From: Muribaculum intestinale
GTDB taxonomy: Bacteria; Bacteroidota; Bacteroidia; Bacteroidales; Muribaculaceae
Length of the DNA: 64,000 bases
Reading direction: 5' to 3'
NCBI RefSeq assembly: GCF_002201515.1
Contig: NZ_CP021421.1
Location: 2,542,001-2,606,000 of the forward strand
The notes beneath the pieces were generated by a model. It searched no databases and was not told where the DNA came from. It saw only the letters and a list, made by a program, of their open reading frames with translations. Of this stretch, positions 57,215 through 64,000 are shown in pieces. The position numbers and the translations under genes were made by a program. The first letter of the stretch is position 1. Each line of letters starts with the position of its first letter.

Positions 57215-57390
57215 ACAAATGCTTTGCGAGGAAACAATATTAGCCACATATTGCCAAGTTGCATCCTTACATCAGGGCCTTCACCGTTCCAATCGGTTTC
57301 AAACCCCATTATGTCACGATAAAATGCCACCATACGGGTATTGTCGGTTGTAAACAGTCCGGCGGTATTGAAATTAAATTTAGTTGTCAT
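57215..57390 (-). pseudogene. Glyoxalase/VOC family protein, 3'-truncated
   Basis: The start MTTKFNFNTAGLFTTDNTRM, then VAFYRDIMGFETDWNGEG and MWLILFPRKAF is the first half of a ~120-residue VOC/glyoxalase domain. After about residue 58 the frame enters the MITE fragment and stops at 57163. The C-terminal half, with the remaining metal ligand, is gone. Confidence 0.7.
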
Positions 57391-57392
57391 TG

Positions 57393-57872
57393 CTATATGC
57401 GCTGATAGTCATCAATTTTACCGTTAGTGATTTTGATTCGGGTTTTGCCCGTCCATCCCATATCGGAATAAGAGACTATGTACCAACCATCTCTGCCAAG
57501 CTCAATGTCGCATATTTTTGAAGAGCCATCTGTATCGGGGTTAGAATCCTGCATCTCGGTTCTCAATGCATAAAAGGCATAGCAAGAGCCATCCTCGCAG
57601 TCAAACTCATAGTCCTCCTGCAACTTTTTAAGTGCGTTATCTGAAAAGTATTTTTCAGGTTTTTCATCACTTTGGGAATCTATTGCAAATACGAATTTTT
57701 CATATACTGTGTTTATAAGGCTTATGTTTTCAGTGCTTTCATCACTAACTTCTTCATTAGCGATGGAACTCTGCTCAATGATTGTCTCTTTAATATTTTT
57801 GTCTGGGGAAACTCTGCATGACGCAAGTACTGCAAGAACAAGAGCATAGAAAGTATATTTCAGAACTTTCAT
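57393..57872 (-). CDS. Small lipoprotein, unknown function
   Basis: A 159-residue protein with lipobox LASC (Cys ~19). The rest is acidic at first (SSIANEEVSDESTEN), then a compact domain with Cys residues (FDCEDGSCYAFYALR) ending WYIVSYSDMGWTGKTRI, reminiscent of DUF3828/SnoaL-like folds. No assignment possible. Confidence 0.65.
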   Translation of the reverse strand: MKVLKYTFYALVLAVLASCRVSPDKNIKETIIEQSSIANEEVSDESTENISLINTVYEKFVFAIDSQSDEKPEKYFSDNALKKLQEDYEFDCEDGSCYAFYALRTEMQDSNPDTDGSSKICDIELGRDGWYIVSYSDMGWTGKTRIKITNGKIDDYQRI

Positions 57873-57885
57873 GTTGTCGGTGAGT

Positions 57886-58194
57886 TTATTGTTGGACAGG
57901 TTTTTGAATTAACAGACTGGAGAGACTCGGTTCACAGAACATTGTCGGAGTAAACTCCACAATCTGATAGTCAGCGATTCCGTTGATATTGAACGGATAT
58001 TGCGAGATGATAGTATCAACTTCAGCACGGTTATTAGCCTTCATCATTATCACTCCTCCAATACGAGGACTTCGAGGGCCGGATGTGATGAAATCGCCGG
58101 CTGCATAGTGTTTGGCAAGATATTCACGATGCGCGGTGAGAAACTTATCAACCTTGCTCAACGGCTTTCTATATGTAAGTATTGCGATAAACAT
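57886..58194 (-). CDS. YciI-like protein
   Basis: About 102 residues from ATG 58194; the ORF extension to 58257 is not needed. Matches YciI/YCII domain: MFIAILTYRKPLSKVDKFL, AHREYLAKHYAAGDFITSG and ADYQIVEFTPT. The family has a ferredoxin-like dimer fold with a His-Asp pair; activity unknown. Confidence 0.85.
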   Translation of the reverse strand: MFIAILTYRKPLSKVDKFLTAHREYLAKHYAAGDFITSGPRSPRIGGVIMMKANNRAEVDTIISQYPFNINGIADYQIVEFTPTMFCEPSLSSLLIQKPVQQ

Positions 58195-58276
58195 AATGAT
58201 ATGATTAATTGAGAGGATAGTTTTCTTGAAAAGGCACTCTTTTCCGGCTCCGGACAACCTATGACAATGGCCCTCT

Positions 58277-58888
58277 TCATTCGATTGAGAAAAGGTTGCA
58301 GAAGCCCTGCTTGTTGAACTGATAGTACATTTCTATTCGTTCCGGTGTATCGTTTTCGAGTAACGTAAGTAACTCTTTTGCAAATTCAAGGGTTGCAGAA
58401 CCGTTGGCGGTAACGATGTTTCCATCGCTTACGGCTTGTGCGTGGATATACCCCTCAGGGTTAGTGTAATTCTCTCCACCCCACAGCTTCAACTGGTCAA
58501 GCCCATTGCCGGTATGTTTCACCGCATTGAGGAAACCGTGCTTTGCCATAAACGAAGCTGCATTGCATATTGCGCCGACAACCTTCCCTCTTTCCACAGC
58601 TTTTTTGACAATTGGCACAACCCGTTCAGCAACAGGTGTACTCCACCCGAAACCACCAATCAGCACCAGCGCAGCATAATCATCGGGCATCGTATCAAAC
58701 GAATAATCCGGCATTGTGCGAAACCCACCGATTGATTTCACCGGCTCCAATGTCGGGGCGACCACCTTATTGATATATTTCGGATTTTCCTTCATCGCAT
58801 ATTCATCGGAGGCGATAGCCTGCGAAAGAAACACCGTCTCATGCGCCGCATAGTCCGGCAGGAGTATATATAAAATTTCGTTACTCAT
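58277..58888 (-). CDS. DJ-1/PfpI family protein
   Basis: A 203-residue class I glutamine amidotransferase-like protein: MSNEILYILLPDYAAHE, LVLIGGFGWSTP, the nucleophile elbow GAICNAASF with conserved Cys near residue 106, and YTNPEGYIHAQAVSDGNIVTANG. Members act as chaperones, glyoxalases or proteases; which applies is not visible. The zinc-ribbon gene lies 6 bases upstream on the same strand. Confidence 0.88.
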   Translation of the reverse strand: MSNEILYILLPDYAAHETVFLSQAIASDEYAMKENPKYINKVVAPTLEPVKSIGGFRTMPDYSFDTMPDDYAALVLIGGFGWSTPVAERVVPIVKKAVERGKVVGAICNAASFMAKHGFLNAVKHTGNGLDQLKLWGGENYTNPEGYIHAQAVSDGNIVTANGSATLEFAKELLTLLENDTPERIEMYYQFNKQGFCNLFSIE

Positions 58889-58894
58889 AATTGT

Positions 58895-59167
58895 CTATTG
58901 CTTTTTCCAGCGTTTGAGATGTGGGAAAAACTGACGCATCTGCTCCTTCATCTGTTCAACCGTGAGATTTTGACCTGAGTTTCTGTTTATCTCATCGGTA
59001 AACTGAGCGCAGTGATCAATCATCTGCTCCATTGTTATATCCTGAGTGAACTTGCCGTCCTTGTAGCAGTAGATGCAATAATCCTCGTTTGGTGTGCCAT
59101 TGGCATTCGTGCCGAGTACTTCATTTGTAAGCGGCATTCCGCAGCTCTGACAGAATTTCATTTCCAT
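58895..59167 (-). CDS. Putative zinc-ribbon protein
   Basis: A 90-residue protein. KFCQSCGMPL and DYCIYCYKDGKF give two CxxC pairs for one zinc ion (residues ~5-35), followed by helices (ITMEQMIDHCAQFTDEINRN). The family (zinc_ribbon_2 type) often stands beside DJ-1, YciI or GNAT genes. Start ATG 59167 or 59161. Confidence 0.85.
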   Translation of the reverse strand: MEMKFCQSCGMPLTNEVLGTNANGTPNEDYCIYCYKDGKFTQDITMEQMIDHCAQFTDEINRNSGQNLTVEQMKEQMRQFFPHLKRWKKQ

Positions 59168-59673
59168 TGTAGTATTTCTTTTTGCTCAGTAGTCCAATAG
59201 AGCAGATTTCTAAATGCAGAAGCACGGACTATCAATGCAACATAATAAGTCGAAGGTCGTAAGCTATTGCGAAGCGCTTGCCCGGCAAGAAACTTAAATG
59301 CATGGAATATAGTAGCCCACTCTATGTGTGGTGAATCAATCTGTTATCCTTGTGCAGTGTCTTGAATTTTCTGTGTTCTCGACTTAAAAGAGTGCATAAT
59401 GCTTCTTATTGCAAAATGTCGTGGACAGACTATGCCTGTCTAAATGCAAATTTGGCGAAAAATATTTGAATAATAGGGGTTAACTCGCTTTTTTTCTCAA
59501 GCACATCTCTTTTCATCGATATGATACGGATTTTGAGAAAGATTGTCAGATGGATTTTTGTTGTGTGATAGATAGCTTAATAGGATTATTTAACTTTTGT
59601 GTGCCGGATTCTCGCCCATGTCGCGACTAATTTTGCAGATGAAAGCCGCAGTGGTTATCCTCGTAACATCTAA
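59168..59673. other. Intergenic stretch with a family A MITE remnant
   Basis: No gene is visible. At about 59516-59570 the sequence (GATACGGATTTTGAG, then GATTGTCAGATGGATTTTTG) follows the inverse complement of the right part of family A MITEs with several changes; ends and hairpin are gone. Confidence 0.6.
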
Positions 59674-60020
59674 GAGCTTGTTTAATAATAAATGTTACCG
59701 TCAGGGCGGTCAGTCGGCGAGCAGATTTTCGCTTGTGATGAGGGAGTTATGGGGCTCCATAACGACCGAAGAGCGGGTGGAAAGATGCCGGCGAATGACC
59801 GACTGGAGGTAATTTGTTCCATATTGTTAATATATTTTTACGTTTGCTTTAAAGCAGGCAAGAGATTGAATGGTTATAAAGCTACCTTTTGTCTCGTATA
59901 TCTTGGCCGCTTTTCGCCATGACCCTCAGTCATGTACATAAAGTACACTCCTTCGGCACATGTCGAAAATCGACTCAAGCTATACGACCCTGGCGGCAAC
60001 ATTTATTATTAAACAAGCTC
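59674..60020. mobile_element. 347-bp MITE, family B, copy 2
   Basis: About 94% identical to the 349-bp copy at 19746, same orientation. Ends GAGCTTGTTTAATAATAAATG and the inverse, flanked by TAA at 59671-59673 and 60021-60023. Both hairpin modules are present. Confidence 0.9.
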
Positions 60021-60036
60021 TAAATTTTTGACCAAT

Positions 60037-60114
60037 ATGTCATTCATCATTATTATTCTATGTGCATTCGCTTGGCTCGGCCAGGCCCTCAAAGACGGCG
60101 CTGATATCAATTAA
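60037..60114 (+). CDS. 25-residue hydrophobic peptide
   Basis: MSFIIIILCAFAWLGQALKDG... followed by a TAA stop. One predicted transmembrane segment (residues 2-17). It lies 13 bases after a MITE duplicate and 35 bases before a second small membrane peptide. Too short for certainty; supported only by hydrophobic pattern and by adjacency. Confidence 0.4.
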   Translation: MSFIIIILCAFAWLGQALKDGADIN

Positions 60115-60149
60115 TAACCATAAATAATAACCATAAATCAAATACTCAT

Positions 60150-60302
60150 ATGGTTGGAATAATACTTTGGGCGATACTGATACTCATTATTGTTACATGT
60201 GCTTGTCCCGGCTTTTGGACCGCGTTAATCACTATTTCGGCGTGTGTGCTGGGTGTGTTTGGCCTGGTCGCGTGGATAGGTAATATAGTGAAAAAACGCT
60301 GA
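60150..60302 (+). CDS. 50-residue membrane protein
   Basis: MVGIILWAILILIIVTCACP, then WTALITISACVLGVFGLVAW and a basic end IVKKR. Two transmembrane helices separated by a Cys-Pro turn, with a positive C-terminus. No known family. It precedes an acidic coiled-coil gene by 27 bases; the three small genes may form one transcript. Confidence 0.5.
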   Translation: MVGIILWAILILIIVTCACPGFWTALITISACVLGVFGLVAWIGNIVKKR

Positions 60303-60329
60303 ATTTAAACAATCTCTAAATAGTCTGCT

Positions 60330-60776
60330 ATGTCATTCTGGAACTTTCTTGGCGAGGTCGCCATGTTCAATATGATTTGCAATCTGTTTTCGGGCAAATC
60401 TAAACCAGGTGAGACAAGCTCATGTCAGTCTCGACATGGCTACATATACGATGCGGAGTACGAAGCACGTGTTGGTGAGCTGGAACATGAAATTAGGGAA
60501 TCTAAGAAACGGATTACTGAATATCAAGGGATTATTGACAATAGTCCATCCTTTGACATCGATGATTGCGATATTGATGAATTGCAGGACCGCATAGATG
60601 AGCTTGAAAGTCGTCTTGATGACTGTGATGTGATGTCGGATTGTTACGATTATATCCAGGATGAGATGGATATACTTCAGGATCGTCTTGATGCAATGCA
60701 GGAATTGGATGATATGTATGATGATATTCCCCTTTATAATGACTATGATGACATTGACCGTGACGATGACTGGTAA
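60330..60776 (+). CDS. Acidic coiled-coil protein, unknown function
   Basis: A 148-residue protein. Starts with a hydrophobic stretch (MSFWNFLGEVAMFNMICNLF), then a coiled coil (residues ~45-125: ELEHEIRESKKRITEYQ, DELQDRIDELESRLDD, DILQDRLDAMQELDDM) and an extremely acidic tail (DDIDRDDDW). No family recognised. A degenerate family A end, TTTAAACAATCTC, lies just before it at 60304-60316. The convergent WYL gene ends 20 bases away. Confidence 0.6.
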   Translation: MSFWNFLGEVAMFNMICNLFSGKSKPGETSSCQSRHGYIYDAEYEARVGELEHEIRESKKRITEYQGIIDNSPSFDIDDCDIDELQDRIDELESRLDDCDVMSDCYDYIQDEMDILQDRLDAMQELDDMYDDIPLYNDYDDIDRDDDW

Positions 60777-60796
60777 AATAGCCGGCCCTTATGTCA

Positions 60797-61849
60797 TTAC
60801 TTCTCGGGCGAATCAGGACAATGATTGTGGCCGATATAGCGGGCAGCGGCTTTGGCGACACTTTCAGCAACTTTCGCACGGAATTCGGGAGGTGCGATGA
60901 CTTCGATATGGCCTCCATATCCGAGGATTAGGCGTTCAAGTTCGTTGTTTAGTACTACCTTGAGCGACAGCTGTATGCTGCCGTCACGGAATCGCTGCTC
61001 TACTTTCTGTGATTTGTGAAACGGCTTTGATTCGACATACGGAGCCTGCTGGCGGTCGATTCGGACAACCACGCGCCGGGCTTTGTCTTTAATCCCCTTT
61101 GTCACCCCGATTGTATCGTCGAAGAAGTGTTCCGGGTCAAAATCAACACATTTCTTGAATGTATGCACATTGTCAATTTCCACCGAGTGTATGCGGTCGA
61201 GAGCAAAGATATTGACTTGAGGTGCCTTGTTTGTGGCTTTTTCTCCAATCAGAAACCATCGGTTGCGATACTCCTTCAATAAATATGGATACACCACCAA
61301 TGCCTCCGGCTGTCGTGCCTTGAACGACTGATATTCAATGACGATAGTCTGCTGCTTCCTCACAGCATCATATATCGCTCCTATGAATTGTGCGCCTCTG
61401 TAATCGGCTACATGTTCCATATCCATCGCAGGCGTTGCCGTTCCCGTATGCCTTGAAATCTGTTCGTTGAGTTTACTGATAGTATCGATAGATGATGCCA
61501 GCTGAGGGAAACCCTGGAGCTGCCGAAGAATATCAAGTGCAGAATTGAGAGCATAAAGCCCCTCGTCGTTGAGCGGGAGGTGTGTGATGCTGAAATCCGG
61601 GTCTTCATATTCATAGTATTTATTGTCGCGGACTACAATCGGGGCATTGTAGCCCAGACGGTCGCTACGCATCAGGGCAAGGTCATTTTGAAATGTACGG
61701 CGACTTATGGGGTTGCTGCGTCCCTCAAACTCTGCAAGCGCATCCGTGCATGCGTCAATCAGGTCGTTGATAGTCCAGCGCCTGTAGCGGTTCTGAAGGC
61801 AGCGGTCGATGGTCGAAATTCTTATCAGGGTGGCGCGATTGAGGGGCAT
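60797..61849 (-). CDS. WYL domain transcriptional regulator
   Basis: About 350 residues from ATG 61849; the extended ORF start to 61939 covers the promoter. N-terminal winged HTH (IDRCLQNRYRRWTINDLIDA, SRRTFQNDLALMR), then the WYL domain (YQSFKARQPEALVVYPYLLKE, RWFLIGEK) and a WCX-type C-terminus (YGGHIEVIAPPEFRAKVAES). WYL proteins sense nucleic-acid or nucleotide ligands and often control defence or RNA/DNA repair genes. Divergent from a decayed rtcB, with a palindrome between. Confidence 0.88.
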   Translation of the reverse strand: MPLNRATLIRISTIDRCLQNRYRRWTINDLIDACTDALAEFEGRSNPISRRTFQNDLALMRSDRLGYNAPIVVRDNKYYEYEDPDFSITHLPLNDEGLYALNSALDILRQLQGFPQLASSIDTISKLNEQISRHTGTATPAMDMEHVADYRGAQFIGAIYDAVRKQQTIVIEYQSFKARQPEALVVYPYLLKEYRNRWFLIGEKATNKAPQVNIFALDRIHSVEIDNVHTFKKCVDFDPEHFFDDTIGVTKGIKDKARRVVVRIDRQQAPYVESKPFHKSQKVEQRFRDGSIQLSLKVVLNNELERLILGYGGHIEVIAPPEFRAKVAESVAKAAARYIGHNHCPDSPEK

Positions 61850-61864
61850 GGCAATGAAATTTTT

Positions 61865-61909
61865 GCAAAAATAACAACATTTTTGGTAGTGCGCAAGCCA
61901 ATTGCGCAC
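61865..61909. promoter_or_regulatory. WYL gene promoter and palindromic operator
   Basis: GTGCGCAA (61889-61896) and TTGCGCAC (61902-61909) form a perfect 8-bp inverted repeat around GCCAA. The minus-strand -7 element TATTTTTGC (complement of 61865-61873) lies 15 bases away, so a dimer bound here would cover the -33 region. An imperfect plus-strand -7 lies at 61919-61926. Confidence 0.6.
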
Positions 61910-61943
61910 TCGCTTCGTTATTTTGCGGAATAAATTCAACTAT

Positions 61944-62404
61944 ATGATTGTAAAAGGTAAAACAAGATCAGCCGAGATATTCACGGATAATATAGAGAAG
62001 TCGGCTATGAAATGGATTTCAGAACTTTGCGACCATTCTGCTATGGAGAGCGTACCCGTTGTCAAGATGCCTGATGTCCATGCCGGCAGCCTGTGTGATG
62101 TAGGCACTGCCTATCCGGTGACGATATATGTCAATCCCGACCATGTTGGCGCTGAAATCGGTTGCATGATATCCATGCGCCGTCTTTCTTGTATTATCAG
62201 CCCGGCTGATTTTGCTCTGCTTGACCATCGTATCCGCGAGGCTGTCCCTACCGGTTCGGATATATGCATCGGAAATTCGGTAAAATCGACGGATCTCCTA
62301 TGGCTTACAAATCTGCCGACGAAATACTTCAACTAATCCGGCCGACGGTCGAAATATTGTGGATCGTGAGGCAGAAACTCAACATAAAAGACAGAGGAGA
62401 ATGA
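61944..62404 (+). pseudogene. rtcB: RtcB-type RNA ligase gene with large internal deletion
   Basis: Frame 1 (61944-62285) gives MIVKGKTRSAEIFTDNIEK, KMPDVHAGSLCDVG, VGAEIGCMISM and DHRIREAVPTG, the first ~110 residues of RtcB including the metal-binding Asp-His-Cys region. A second frame then reads KIDGSPMAYKSADEI and LIRPTVEILW to a stop at 62404, which is the normal RtcB C-terminus. The middle ~250 residues with the guanylylation His are missing and the frames are out of register. RtcB joins RNA ends with GTP. Confidence 0.8.
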
Positions 62405-62717
62405 AAAATACGGGATTCAACAACAGACGCATGACAGTAATTGGATGGAAATTTGTAACTTTCCTCTAAAACGTATTTACCTTATAAGAATGTGATATCC
62501 CCATAAACGGACAAGAACTGAGACAAATGTACATAAACACGGGTTCCGGCAGTCATTAGACAGCGGAATATAGATATAAGATTGCTACTTTCCTCTACAA
62601 GCTTGGTTAGCTTATGCCGGTATCCAACTCCTTCCGATGCTATTGCAAATTTGCGAACCGGGCTGCGATGCACCACAAAGTTAATTACATTGCACCGGAA
62701 GGTATGTCGAATGGCCC
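62405..62717. other. Intergenic stretch downstream of the IS110-family transposase
   Basis: No gene is visible. Two similar segments, GTAACTTTCCTCTAAAACG (62455) and CTACTTTCCTCTACAAG (62586), may be remnants of the insertion's non-coding end or of a repeat. The left end of the element is not resolved. Confidence 0.35.
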
Positions 62718-63917
62718 TCAGGCCATTTTCGATTCGAAAGATTTGAGTTGCTCCTCCAGGAGCCTCTGCTGCTCAAGTCTTTTGAGGTAGATGTCGATGA
62801 AGTCCTGCTCTTTGGAGAGCATGTGCCATATGGCGACGAGTATCTTGCGTGCGATGGCCACCTGAATTTTCATCCTGCTCTTTTTCTTGACCGTGGTCTG
62901 GACGTAGCTGAAATTTGAGAAGAAACAGTTCCGGGTTCTTGATGCGACCCATGCGATTTCAATCAGTATTTCTCTGAGATATCTGTTTCCGTGCGTCACT
63001 TTTCTGCTTTTGTAGCGACCATTGCTGACATCGTTTCGCGGTTTGAGTCCGCACCATCCGACAAGAGATGCCGCTGTTGCAAACATCTTCATGTCAACCC
63101 CTGTCTCCGCAATTATTGCCGTGGCCGCGCGTTCCTTGACTCCGGGGATGGTCTGAAGACGTCTGTACTGCTGGGGAAAGTGTTTCCCGCACAGGGCGGT
63201 GAGTTCCTTCTGGCATTCCGCCATCTGTGCCTCTATCAGGTCTATGACCGCCTTAGTCTGCCTGAAGATGATAATATCTGTATCCGAGAAGCAGCCTGTG
63301 ACGGCCGCCATTATCGTCTGGCGGCCATGCTTGTTGATGGTGCGGCCATGAACCTTGGCGATCAGCTTTCCCGGATCACGCTCACCGTCGATTATGCAGG
63401 AAAGTACCGACTGATAGCTTTTCCCCTTTATCCGGCTCACGTAGTTGCTCAGCCTGAACCCGCAGCGCTGAAGGGCCGCATCAAGCTTGTTGGTGTTGTA
63501 GGTCAGATCTTCGTTGAGATCCATGATGCGGCGGTTAAGCTTGCGCATGTCCTGAACTATTGTCTCGGGAACGAAACTTCCTCTGATAAGATTCTTCAGC
63601 AAACATTCGGCTATCCACTGGGCATCCTTGATATCGCTCTTGCGTCCCGGAAGCTGTTTGATGAAATAAGGATTGACAAGCTTGAGTTCCATCGACCCGC
63701 AAAGCTCGTTCCATACGGGCACCCAATATACAGCTGTACTCTCCATGGCGGCCTCGGTTACGCCCCGGGCTGTCATATCATTACACATCTGGCGCAGGTC
63801 GGGAGTAAGAACTCCATAGGTTTTTTCGAAAATGATGGCCTCGTCATGCCCCATAATACAAAGATAAATGCTATCTTTGTGGACATCAAGGCCGGCGACT
63901 GTTCGGTTTCTGTCCAT
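62718..63917 (-). CDS. IS110-family transposase (recombinase)
   Basis: A 399-residue DEDD transposase. N-terminal RuvC-like domain: GLDVHKDSIYLC (Asp), MESTAVYWVPVW (Glu), GRKSDIKDAQWIAECL (Asp-Asp). C-terminal transposase-20 domain: TIPGVKERAATAIIAETG and SLVGWCGLKPRNDVSNGRYK, with the conserved Ser region, then GNRYLREILIEIAW. Full length. A GGAGG lies just upstream. IS110 elements lack normal inverted repeats and encode a bridge RNA in a non-coding end that guides target choice; only 83 bases of the upstream side are in the window. Confidence 0.93.
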   Translation of the reverse strand: MDRNRTVAGLDVHKDSIYLCIMGHDEAIIFEKTYGVLTPDLRQMCNDMTARGVTEAAMESTAVYWVPVWNELCGSMELKLVNPYFIKQLPGRKSDIKDAQWIAECLLKNLIRGSFVPETIVQDMRKLNRRIMDLNEDLTYNTNKLDAALQRCGFRLSNYVSRIKGKSYQSVLSCIIDGERDPGKLIAKVHGRTINKHGRQTIMAAVTGCFSDTDIIIFRQTKAVIDLIEAQMAECQKELTALCGKHFPQQYRRLQTIPGVKERAATAIIAETGVDMKMFATAASLVGWCGLKPRNDVSNGRYKSRKVTHGNRYLREILIEIAWVASRTRNCFFSNFSYVQTTVKKKSRMKIQVAIARKILVAIWHMLSKEQDFIDIYLKRLEQQRLLEEQLKSFESKMA

Positions 63918-64000
63918 ACCATTGAATTTAAATTATTCCTCCAAATTACTAAAATTGTGACTAAGAGCACGCAGGAGGGGACAGAAATCGGCGCGTCAGC

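Noticed and set aside
57886..59167. Toxin-antitoxin or defence system in the YciI/DJ-1/zinc-ribbon cluster
   Set aside because: All three genes belong to common housekeeping-like small families with no toxin or nuclease motif.

Overview
The window is bacterial chromosome from a member of the Bacteroidales. Evidence: Bacteroidetes-type promoters (TAnnTTTG near -7) stand before many genes; there is a type IX secretion (Por) C-terminal sorting domain, a BtuB/BtuG-type B12 uptake operon, SLC6-type and fimbrillin-like lipoprotein genes, and few Shine-Dalgarno sites. Base composition near 50% GC and the protein sequences fit the gut family Muribaculaceae (S24-7); that family assignment is inference.

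Region by region. 1-10.8 kb: housekeeping and envelope genes on the + strand (3' end of a PEP/pyruvate-binding protein, a coiled-coil protein with an AT-hook-like tail, a dipeptidyl peptidase IV, a membrane protein overlapping miaA, an M16 peptidase, a secreted leucine-rich-repeat protein). 11-16 kb: an AraC regulator divergent from an apparent aldehyde/redox operon (hexapeptide acetyltransferase, flavodoxin-aldo/keto reductase lipoprotein, YqhD-like alcohol dehydrogenase, truncated Tat flavodoxin), with four phased direct repeats as likely operators. 16-20.7 kb: an IS5-family element beside a 161-bp MITE, a DUF4838 protein, and a second AraC gene broken by a 349-bp MITE. 20.7-26.3 kb: a riboswitch-controlled vitamin B12 acquisition operon on the - strand. 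26.3-36.2 kb: lrgAB, prfA, pyrF, pgk, a THUMP-like methyltransferase, fabI and two tandem SLC6-type transporters. 36.3-45.9 kb: Dabb protein, ABC-F protein with a dead second ATPase domain, lipoprotein, secreted hydrolase, alaS, M23 peptidase, MerR regulator. 46-49.4 kb: a TonB-type outer-membrane protein behind a G10 tract, then queD-queE. 49.7 kb to the end: tRNA-Gln(CTG) followed by an accessory region: a duplicated 212-bp element, a seven-gene operon of mostly unknown proteins, a small-enzyme cluster, small membrane peptides, a WYL regulator divergent from a decayed rtcB, and an IS110-family transposase.

The strongest unusual signal is a set of small non-autonomous elements. Family A (about 161 bp, three copies plus one remnant) has the same 13-bp terminal inverted repeat as the IS5-family element at 16241-17108. 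Family B (349/347 bp, plus a 196-bp internal deletion derivative and a fragment) has a related terminus, and both make TNA target duplications. One family B insertion can be removed in silico to restore the reading frame of an AraC gene exactly, and one family A insertion splits a transcription terminator at its loop. Both families carry the same internal module: a hairpin whose stem sequence differs between variants but stays paired, between conserved flanks. Several gene truncations (glyoxalase, secreted protein, flavodoxin/GNAT, rtcB) mark recent deletions, some at these elements.
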